Shown: in pieces, positions 55,901 through 64,000 of the stretch
How the letters are laid out: each line of letters begins with the position of its first letter
How positions within the stretch are numbered: the stretch's first letter is position 1
DNA from: Pyrenophora tritici-repentis
Lineage: Eukaryota; Ascomycota; Dothideomycetes; Pleosporales; Pleosporaceae
DNA length: 64,000 bases
Direction of reading: 5' to 3'
NCBI RefSeq assembly: GCF_003171515.1
Contig: NC_089393.1
Coordinates: forward strand, 186,001-250,000
Position numbers and translations under genes: made by a program
Notes under the pieces: generated by a model
What the model was told of the DNA's origin: nothing
Databases searched by the model: none
The model's input: the letters and a program-made list of their open reading frames with translations, nothing else

Positions 55901-58900
55901 CAGGGATCCCATTATGGAGGTATGGGTGCCGAGCTGTATCGCTCAAGTTCCATCTTCCGTGAGAGAGTCGACCTATGTGCCTCCATCTGTGCTGGAAATG
56001 ACTTCCCTCTCTTCTTGGACATCATCACCGATGAAACAGTCAATGTGTCTACAAAGAATGCAGCTCAGGTACAACTCGCTGTATTAACTTTGGAAATGGC
56101 CCTCACCCATTTCTGGCGATCAGCTGGAATTGAGCCTACCATGGTAATGGGACACAGTCTTGGAGAGTATGCCGCCCTACACGCCGCTGGTGTTCTGTCT
56201 TTGGCAGACGCTTTGTATCTCATTGGCCATCGCGCTCTTCTACTCTTGGAGCAATGCGAACCCGACTCCTGTTCTATGCTGTCAGTATCCATGCCAGTGG
56301 ACAAAGTTCGGAACCACGTTACAAAGATACGTTCCTCTTCCTGTAATGTTGCTTGCATCAACAGCTCTACCTCTACTGTTGTTAGTGGTACTGCCGAAGA
56401 TCTTGCAGAGTTCCAATCGAGCATTACAGCGCAAGACACAAAGGTTCGTGCGAAGACATTACCTCTCCCATATGCCTTCCATTCTTTCCAGATGGATCCA
56501 ATACTGGAGGACTACTCTCGCATTGCGGCAGGTGTGACTTATTCAGCACCCAAGATCCCAGTGGCTTCAACTTTGCTTGGATCTGTCATTGAAAGAGAGG
56601 GGATTTTCACCCAGGAGTACATGGTCCAGCAGACACGCCAAGCGGTCGACTTTGTTGGTGGCCTTGTCGCTGTAAAGTCAAAGTTGGCTGACCCACTTTG
56701 GCTTGAAGTCGGGCCTGCACCAGTCTGCATATCTTTCGTGCGAGATACCCTTTCCGCTCCAGCTTCCAAGATGATGCATAGTTTTCAGCCAAAGACTAGC
56801 AACTGGATGTCCTTGTCGAAAACTCTCGCGGCCATGTACACTAGTGGTGTTGACATCGACTGGCTCGCACTCCATGCGCCATACGAAAGCAACCTCAAGT
56901 TGTTGACACTTCCTTCCTACGCATGGGACACGAAAAATTTCTGGATAACTCATACCGACAGGGTCACAGAAGTAGTTTCCGAACAGTCCCCGGTTACCTC
57001 ATCCGAACCAAGCATCTCTACCTGTGCTCAGTATCTTGTCTCCAAGTCATCTTCTCCAAAAATACGGGTCACGCTTCGGGCTTCAATTTCCGACCCGGGA
57101 TTTGTGGGACTTATGGATGGCCACAAAATGCAAGGTGTTGGACTATGTTCTGGAAGCGTCTTCTGCGAAGCTGCTTTTGCAGCGACTAAGTATGCCCTCG
57201 AATACAGTGGAAGGAAGAACGTAACACAGCCCTGGTTGACTCTCCACGACCCTGAGCTTCTTTTGCCCCTTACGAAGAAGCTAGTGGGCCCTGACGGCGA
57301 TCTCGTCACTACAGCTGTAATGGACAGCCCCTCTGCCGAGACGATTTCTGTTACATTCAAAGCTACATCTGCAAGTACATCACATGATCTCGGTAATTGC
57401 GTAGTCAAAGTTCGCGACCCTACCAGAAGTCAGGTTGAATGGGACCGAATATCGTACTTCATCAAAGCCAGGATGGACGAGACGATCAAAAATGCCAAAG
57501 AAGGACAGGGTCATAGAATGCAACCAGAGGTCTTCTATGCGCTTTTCGGCAACGCCGTTGAGTTTTCGCCGGAGTTCCAAGGTATCAACGAGGCCTACAT
57601 TGCGAAAGATTTCCAGGAGGCTGCAGCAATAGTCACTCTTCCACATGATCCTAGCGGTACTAGATTCACATTCTCACCTTATTGGGGTGAGGCTCTTGTG
57701 CATTTAGCCGGCTTCACGGTAAATGGCAACCCGGGCAAATCTCCCAAGACCACGTTCATCGTCATGGGTTTCGCGAGTGTCGAGCAGACGGCCCCCCTGG
57801 TTCCCGGGAAGCAGTATATGACATACACTCGTATCTCGAAGTGGGTCAAGGACACAGCATACTGCGACGCGATTGTCTTTGATCCCGAATCTTCCAAGAT
57901 CATCTTACAGTGTATCGATCTTCGTTACCAAGAGCTTCCCCGGGCTACCTGGAAGCATATACTCGAGGGACCACATGGGACTCCCATGGCACACGCACAC
58001 AAACCTCCTGTCAGAGACATCAGGAGGGACGCTGAAACAAGAGAGTTGCAACAACCCACTCCAGCCACAGTGCCAGTACAACAAAAGACAATAAATGAGC
58101 CCCAACAGCAGGAGGAAGAATCTGCTGCGGACGCAGGGCTATTCGATGCAATCTTGGACAGCATTTCGAAAGCCACAGGTACCGATCCCTCTGAAATCAC
58201 GGACGACACAATGATAGCCGATCTCGGCGTTGACTCCATCATGGCCATCGAAGTTGTCGCCACTGTAAAGGCTAACTCAGGGGTTGATTTGCCCGCTGCA
58301 TTCGTCTTCGAGTATCCTACTATCGGTGATCTTCGGAAAGAATTTGGAGCGAACAAGCCCACGGCTGAAAAGCCGAAATTCAGCACAGCCCCCTCTAGTG
58401 CTGGGTCTTCCATCCCGTCAAGCCCCAATTCATTGGCTCACCCGATGTCTGAAGCGGCTTCTTCGCTCTCTCTTACTTCGACATCTCTTAGTGACAGGGA
58501 CGAGTTGTTGCCCCTCGAACGCCAGAGAAAAACCAAGAGAGAACAGAAGCAACCGGTCAAGATAGATGATGACACATCACCGGAGCCCGTCGTCCGAATC
58601 ACGCTCCTGCAAGGCCGTCCCAGCTCCAAAAGAATTCCGTTCTATATGATGGCTGACGGTACAGGAACGATTGCAACGTATATCCACCTGCCGTCCTTCA
58701 AGTCAAAAATGCCTGTATACGGCATCGACTCGCCATTCCTCCGCTGCCCGAAGAGATTGACCAAAGAAGTTGGCATTGAAGGGGTAGCAAGACTCATCGT
58801 TGATGCGCTCATCAGAGCACAGCCCGAGGGTCCGCTCATGATTGGAGGTTATTCGGCCGGCTCCATCGTTGCATACGAGGTTTGTCGCCAACTGGGCAAA

Positions 58901-59458
58901 GCCGGCCGCAAGGTGGATGGTCTGCTGCTGATGGACATGTGCTGTCCACGATCCAGTCTCTTGGATGAAGACAAGATGAACTCGGACGACGATGCCAGCT
59001 ACGCCATTTTCGAAACCGCGGTTGCAAAAGATGGGCTCTGGAGCGCCTCCGATACCACCCAACTGCATTTCCGCGCCTATCATGTCGCCATGCACGCCTA
59101 CCACCCGCCGTACATGACGGAACAGGAAAGACCGGCTCGCACGGCTGTCATCTGGGCTGAGAAGGGCATGGTCAATCGCGTGGTTGGCAATGAGAAGCTG
59201 ATGAAGATGTTGGTGGACCAAGGTATCCCGACGACATCGTATCCTGGTTACATGGAAGACCCCAAGCTAGGTTGCTTCGCCTGCTTGATGCCAGACCGTA
59301 AGAAGGCTGACCTTGGGCCGAATGGTTGGGAGAAGTATACTGCTGGTGAGGTTTTGGCGCTTTCGGTGCCTGGAGACCATCTCGATCTGCCCATGCCTGG
59401 CCATGTCCACTTGCTTCATGCTCAGATGGAGAAGGCATTTGCTTATATTGAGGAATAG
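52973..59458 (+). CDS. Non-reducing polyketide synthase, SAT-KS-AT-PT-ACP-TE (benzenediol lactone type)
   Basis: This iterative NR-PKS extends a starter passed from the HR-PKS. Five exons (52973..53268, 53324..53609, 53666..55243, 55303..55506, 55565..59458) encode about 2085 residues. SAT (1-about 350): the active-site motif reads GISGG with Ser121 where many SATs have Cys. KS: Cys543 in DSACAAT, MHGTGT, NIGHSEA. AT: GHSLGE with Ser986. PT (about 1275-1590): His1308 in MDGHKMQG; the second catalytic position is Glu1497 (YWGEALVHLAGF) rather than the usual Asp. ACP: Ser1679 in GVDSIM, a single copy. TE (about 1800-2085): Ser1885 in GGYSAGS and His2060 in GDHLDLPMPGH. The TE ending resembles those of resorcylic and dihydroxyphenylacetic acid lactone synthases. 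The product is expected to be a macrolactone or related phenolic; its exact identity is inference. Confidence 0.95.
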
Positions 59459-59820
59459 GATGACATTAGTGGAGTCGTGTATAGTAACTTGGAGTGGGAT
59501 TTCGTAGACTAAATTGATCTATTTTCCGGAATGCTTCTATGTAGACGATAATAGATGTTCTGTTTAGTACATGCTTATCCGGCGCTTAGAGGTATCGAGT
59601 CTTCGTGTATACTAGTGATTAAACATAATTTTGGAAGAGAGCTCTCTGTCAACTGTTGTACTGTAGTATAAGCATCAGTCGAGCTAAAACGAAATTCGTT
59701 CAACTTACGGTTTACATAGACAACTTTAGCCTGATTAGCTCACTTTGACTCTGGTATAATCGACCCCTGTCCAAGACAGCACGTGAATTGCGTCCTCATC
59801 TATGACAGCACAAGTATCGA
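59459..59820. other. Convergent intergenic region at the right border of the PKS cluster
   Basis: These 362 nt separate the NR-PKS from the first conserved flanking gene on the right. AT-rich, with no gene seen. Confidence 0.5.
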
Positions 59821-60831
59821 TTATACAACTAACGCATTCGTTTCAATCCACTTCAAAGCAGCAATTACGCCATTAGGTGCTATCTCAGGTCTTTCGGTAA
59901 TTTTCAGGTCTTTTGTGTAGGCTTGGAGCAGTTGATAAGACGCCAAGTGCTCGCCATGGGGCACGTCTTGGGCCAAAACCGTGCGTATGAACACCCATAG
60001 CGACTCATGTTCAGACCGTAGAGTTATTGCATATTTAACCACCTCTTGTACCACCTCTTGCTTCAGCGGCAGAGATTCTATCCTGGCCAGCAGGTACATC
60101 AGGAAGGACCATCCGGATATATCGCTTGGGTGTTTACAGCACCAGATCCTAACGCGACGAGCATAATCTTCAAGTATATCGGGGCTTTCAATCTTCTCAG
60201 AGAGTCTACGAGCATATTGCCAAGCATGGTAGTTCTTAGGATGCTGCTCTCCAGACTTGCATACAGCATCTAGCTCCCTACGCCAAAAGGCTGACTTGTC
60301 ATCATTCAATGCGTTCTGTAGCTCGATGGCCATGAGAGAGTCTACAACCTTGCAACGATGGTACCACAGAGTCGGAGACTTGGATTGGCGATGAAGTGGA
60401 GATGTGAGAATGCTGTTCAGGAAACAAAGTTCTTGCTGTAGTGCCTTGTGATGCGGAGTTCCACTTTGGTGACCATGATCGGCTTCCAATCGACTGAGTA
60501 CTCGTTTGCGGAAGTTTGCGGGCGTGATGTGCTCTGGGTCGAAGAGAAGCATTATCTTTGTCGCTTGTAAAGTTCCAGCTACAACTGAGGGATCAGTACT
60601 CTGACTATTCTCGAAGAATCGTTGGCGAGCTTCTACGTAAGCCAAAACGAGTATCTTTTTCGGAACACCGAGACTCAGCCCATCTTGCATCAAGATACCG
60701 TCCGGCGGTTGTATGGCAGGAGGTAAGATCTCAATCTCGATAGTCTCATCCTCATGCTCCTGGAGGTACTTGCCCAAACACGTATATGCTACTTTTTGCA
60801 GATGCGTTGTCTGGTCATGTTCGGATGTCAT
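59821..60831 (-). CDS. Protein prenyltransferase alpha-subunit repeat protein (PTAR1/Ecm9-like)
   Basis: A single exon encodes 336 residues from MTSEHDQTTH at 60831; the frame stays open further upstream to 61113, but that part overlaps the divergent GET1 start and is not family-like. Alpha-subunit tetratricopeptide-like repeats are visible: SPTLWYHRCKVVDSL, HPKNYHAWQYARRL, HPSDISGWSFLMYLL and SEHESLWVFIRTVL, each with the W-x-(Y/W/F)-(H/R/L)-x pattern of prenyltransferase alpha subunits. PTAR1 is the third alpha-type subunit, pairing with RabGGTase-beta in animals for geranylgeranylating Ykt6. Whether the fungal protein does so is inference. The farnesyltransferase alpha subunit Ram2 is a less likely alternative because the repeats are divergent. 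Confidence 0.8.
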   Translation of the reverse strand: MTSEHDQTTHLQKVAYTCLGKYLQEHEDETIEIEILPPAIQPPDGILMQDGLSLGVPKKILVLAYVEARQRFFENSQSTDPSVVAGTLQATKIMLLFDPEHITPANFRKRVLSRLEADHGHQSGTPHHKALQQELCFLNSILTSPLHRQSKSPTLWYHRCKVVDSLMAIELQNALNDDKSAFWRRELDAVCKSGEQHPKNYHAWQYARRLSEKIESPDILEDYARRVRIWCCKHPSDISGWSFLMYLLARIESLPLKQEVVQEVVKYAITLRSEHESLWVFIRTVLAQDVPHGEHLASYQLLQAYTKDLKITERPEIAPNGVIAALKWIETNALVV

Positions 60832-61033
60832 TTTGAAGGTGATGGATGGGTAGTGGGGAAAGTAATGTGGTAGGGCAAGGGGTAACGAAAAGACGTTCCA
60901 AGGTTGCGCACGACCCACTAGCGCGCATGCAGCTGCCAAATTCACCATATGACATAACGCCTCCGCCCACTTCAACACAACACCATGCGATGAGAGCACC
61001 TGACATCGTAGCTCTCCCTCACGGTCCGCAACC

Positions 61034-61809
61034 ATGCCTTCCCTCCTTCTGGTAGTCTTCATTCTGCAGTTATTGCTCCACATCATTAACACGGTGGGCG
61101 CAAACACGGTCAACGAGCTGGTAAGCCCCGCATTCTATTGTGACCACCTAAGAAGCACCTGCTGACTTGCGCCAGCTATGGGTCCTCTACAATAAGCTGC
61201 CAACCCCGACATCCGGATCCGCGCAGAGATGCCAGGTTCTGAAGCAGGACATTGTCCGGTTGAAGCGCGAACTTGGGAACACGTCGCCACAGGATAATTT
61301 CTCCAAATGGGCAAAGCTGGACAGACAACATAACAAGGCTATGGCGGAATATCAGAAGCTGGGTATGCAAGTCCCTGCCCCTAACCAACTTGCACGGGTT
61401 GTGTTATACGCATCTGCTAACGCACTTGCCTCTAGATGGCTCCCTCCGCTCTCACCAGGCCACGTTTACATCTGCCGTCTCGACAGTTCGCTGGCTCGGC
61501 ACTCAAGGTCTTCGCTTCGTCCTCCAGTTCTGGTTCTCCAGGTCGCCCATGTTTTGGATGCCTGCAGGCTGGGTCCCATACTACGTCGAGTGGATATTGA
61601 GCTTCCCGCGCGCGCCGTTGGGGAGTGTGAGCATCAACGTGTGGGGTATTGCATGCGCGAGTATCATTTCGCTGGCAGCAGAGGCAACAGCAGCTATATG
61701 GGTACTTGTCACGCACAAGCCGACACCCATGGCTGCTGAGAAACAGCGCGAGAAGCAAGAGGCTATGGCCTTTAGTGCCAACCAAAAGCCCGCGGAGAAG
61801 GAGTTGTAA
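61034..61809 (+). CDS. get1: Get1, ER receptor subunit for tail-anchored proteins
   Basis: This is an endoplasmic reticulum membrane protein of the GET pathway that with Get2 releases tail-anchored proteins from Get3. Three exons (61034..61120, 61176..61362, 61436..61809) encode 215 residues, as expected. The first transmembrane helix is at 4-20 (LLLVVFILQLLLHIINTVG). A cytosolic coiled coil (RCQVLKQDIVRLKRELGNTS, QDNFSKWAKLDRQHNKAMAEY) follows, then FTSAVSTVRWLGTQGLRFVLQFWFSRSPMFWMPAGW and a last helix near VWGIACASIISLAAEA. The coiled coil with FSKWAKLDR is the family signature that binds Get3. The tail is Lys/Glu-rich. It shares a 202-nt divergent promoter with the PTAR1-like gene. Confidence 0.94.
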
Positions 61810-63650
61810 TAGCGTAGCGCGCAGAGCTTCCATGCAATGATACCACATAAATAAAGTATTGAACATTGAGCTCCATCTGCACAGCACAAGGCAGGGGGCT
61901 AAATAAACTATGTCTCCCAACAAAAGACGCAAAGTCGTCGTGGCTTTCGCTCAGACACTGCAACACGAGTGGGATGATCTTGGCAGATCGTTTGGCTTCT
62001 TCTTGGCTACAAATTGAACTCGTGATCGTGGAAGAGTGCGAATCACCGAGTCTTCGAAAGAGCCATCCTGAGATATCTACAATAATTCCCGCAAAGGCAC
62101 AGACAGAAGGCGATACGGTACTGAGCAGTCAACCATAAAACTGCGCGTTTGCACCGCACGCGGGCGCATGCTCGTGTGGAGGAGATTTGTGTTGTCGGAT
62201 GCTGATGCGAAAAGATTGGAAAGAAGAAAAGTAACAAAGACGCGCTAACTGTATCCGGGCCGATGATGTTCCGAAAGGCGCTTCCCGCTTGCAGATTACT
62301 CCAACGACCGCGTTTACAACACCAGATTTGCGCATTCTGCATGAAACAGGTTGCCAAGACGGTATTACCCATGGATGCCTACTGTTTGTTCTACGTTATA
62401 TTGCGCAAACGCTTTTGCATGACGAAGCTAATCTTGTGGACTCTCATTTGCGCCGTAGAAACTTTCTGTGGTAGGGATGTGTGTTGCACTAGTTGGTGCA
62501 CGTAGCCACCACAACAGGCCTAAAGTATGTCTAAGATTGATGTTGCTTCTTCTTTATTGACTTGCAAGTGAATGCTCAACGCATATTTACTTTGTAAACT
62601 TACGTATAGTAGGGTATAGGTATGATGCTCTCATCATGATTTCATCCAAACTACGCTTCCAGCAAGTGCGAGAGATTTTATAGGTTCAACACTTGCTCGC
62701 GTGGTCAAGCGTACCTAGGGACGAAGACTTGGCAACCCCCAAGATTGATTGTATCATGCGAGGACGACACCGTCATGCTTACAGTTTATAAATGAATCTT
62801 ACTACAAGGCTGCGTGCCGTATTGGCACTGCTTGTACATGTCTCGAGAGGCGAATCTCACCCTAAGTTCCAAGTTCGCTAGGCAAGGCTGTCACGGGTGC
62901 ATGTCAGTCGTCAGACCGGCCCAGGTTCTAACGGGATAGCGGAAGCTTCTCGGGTAAGAGTTGACACATTGACAGTCCGTCCTCAACAGCCGAGGGAACA
63001 ACAACAGCCGTTGGAGGCATGCTGACGCGCGGCCGAGTTCTGTAACCACGGGACTTTAAGATTGCTGCGACCACTCCTTGTCTATAATCAGCTGAGTTTC
63101 GGGGTGGTATGCTTTGGACGGCGAAGACACAGCCTATGATACTTCCCTAGCAACGCCGTTGACGGCTCTCCGCGGCAGTCCTGACTCTGGGGAGATCGTA
63201 TTCTACAAAGGATGTCCCGGCTTCTCGTAGGGTAACGGCACATGGGACGCCCCTCGGTGCTACTTCGTATCCAGTCGTTCGCAGCTGCTGTGCACCGTGC
63301 AGGAAATTCCCCGAGTCTGCACAGTCACAGTCACAATCAGGCCCTTTGTCACTCCTTTTCCATCTCTGGGAAGCGTTGAAGAGATGGTGTTTGGCAGCCA
63401 GTGCGACATTCCCGTCTTACTGGACATTTTTCTCGCCATTCCCCGTATCCGCATGAATGGTTTAAGTTTGGCCGGTCCGAAGACGGTTCAGAACCCATTA
63501 AAGGAATCATATCCAGCAAATTGGGTCGCTTATAGTGTGCAGTGATCGCACGCAGGCAATCTTGTCCCTGCCCTGCGGACGGGAAGGCTGACTGGCGGTT
63601 GAATAGAGTTCAGGAGACGTCTGGAAACGCGAGGAGAAACACACAATCGG
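61810..63650. other. Intergenic, no gene supported
   Basis: About 1.8 kb downstream of GET1 carries only short open frames of random character. No RNA gene or repeat was recognised. Confidence 0.45.
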
Positions 63651-64000
63651 CTAGTTGCTCGTCTCCGATTGCCTGTTGGTGGTGTGTGCCCCTAATGGGT
63701 GCAGAAACGACGGCATGTCCGACAGCGATGATGTCTCTGCAAGTTTTGGGTTGGGCAGCTGTGCCACCCAGGCCATGTAGGAAATCGATGCAGCTACCCC
63801 GCAAAGCCCCAGCGTAGCCCAAAGCCACCAAGCACACTTGCGAAGATCCAGCCGTGGCAGTTGACTCGAAGCGGACAAAACATCGGGACATGAGACAGCC
63901 TCACTGACAGGCCGTGCAGTGTTTGCCAACAAGCGCCCAAAGCGAGGGTCGGGGTTCGGTGAGATTGGACCGGACAAGCGCTGTGACGAAATGGCGTCCT
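63651..64000 (-). CDS. Possible C-terminal end of a membrane protein, cut by the right edge
   Basis: A minus-strand frame enters from the right edge without a stop and ends at 63651, at least 115 residues. It has no ATG inside the window, so it would be a last exon. It contains one hydrophobic segment with CAWWLWATLGLCGVAASISY that could be a transmembrane helix, followed by a polar Ser/Thr tail. No family is recognised and chance is a real possibility. Confidence 0.3.
   Translation of the reverse strand, partial: DAISSQRLSGPISPNPDPRFGRLLANTARPVSEAVSCPDVLSASSQLPRLDLRKCAWWLWATLGLCGVAASISYMAWVAQLPNPKLAETSSLSDMPSFLHPLGAHTTNRQSETSN

Noticed and set aside
60832..61113. 94-codon N-terminal extension of the PTAR1-like frame
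   Set aside because: It overlaps the divergent GET1 first exon and is not family-like; the Met at 60831 gives a normal N-terminus.

Overview
The window is nuclear DNA from a filamentous ascomycete. Genes are split by short (mostly 48-60 nt) GT-AG introns, many protein-coding genes are recognisably fungal (PalA/Rim20, Ecm33, Mnn9, Get1, Qcr7, Atx1), and a polyketide cluster of ascomycete type is present. The gene content and style suggest Dothideomycetes, probably Pleosporales, but this is an inference from protein resemblance and not a proven placement.

Layout. 1-31 kb is mostly housekeeping: palA (cut by the left edge), a copper chaperone, a DJ-1/PfpI-like protein, a long disordered unknown, a mitochondrial NAD+ carrier, complex III subunit QCR7, a MAG1-type DNA glycosylase with two apparent +1 frameshifts, GPI-anchored Ecm33, a small unknown gene, mannosyltransferase Mnn9, splicing factor SPF45 and a peroxisomal acyl-CoA synthetase. 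Two gaps of about 3 kb (15.1-18.2 and 21.8-25.0 kb) have no gene I can support. 31.7-37.6 kb carries less conserved genes: a Cys-rich unknown, a small acidic protein with a duplicated motif, a DUF3431-like membrane protein and an NmrA-like NAD(P)-binding protein.

37.9-59.5 kb is a compact secondary-metabolite cluster: an MFS transporter (-), a highly reducing PKS (KS-AT-DH-ER-KR-ACP, no methyltransferase; +), a Zn2Cys6 regulator (-) and a non-reducing PKS (SAT-KS-AT-PT-ACP-TE; +). This pairing is the architecture of fungal benzenediol lactone synthases: the HR-PKS makes a reduced starter chain, the SAT domain loads it on the NR-PKS, the PT domain folds the extended chain into a resorcylate-type ring and the TE releases it, usually as a macrolactone. 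No P450, O-methyltransferase, halogenase or flavin oxidase is next to it, so the PKS pair may make the final scaffold alone, as in dehydrocurvularin-type loci. Product identity is inference.

59.8-61.8 kb returns to housekeeping genes (a prenyltransferase-alpha-repeat protein and GET1, divergent). The last 2 kb is mostly empty, with a possible partial membrane protein running off the right edge. I saw no tRNA, rRNA, CRISPR array or intact transposon.
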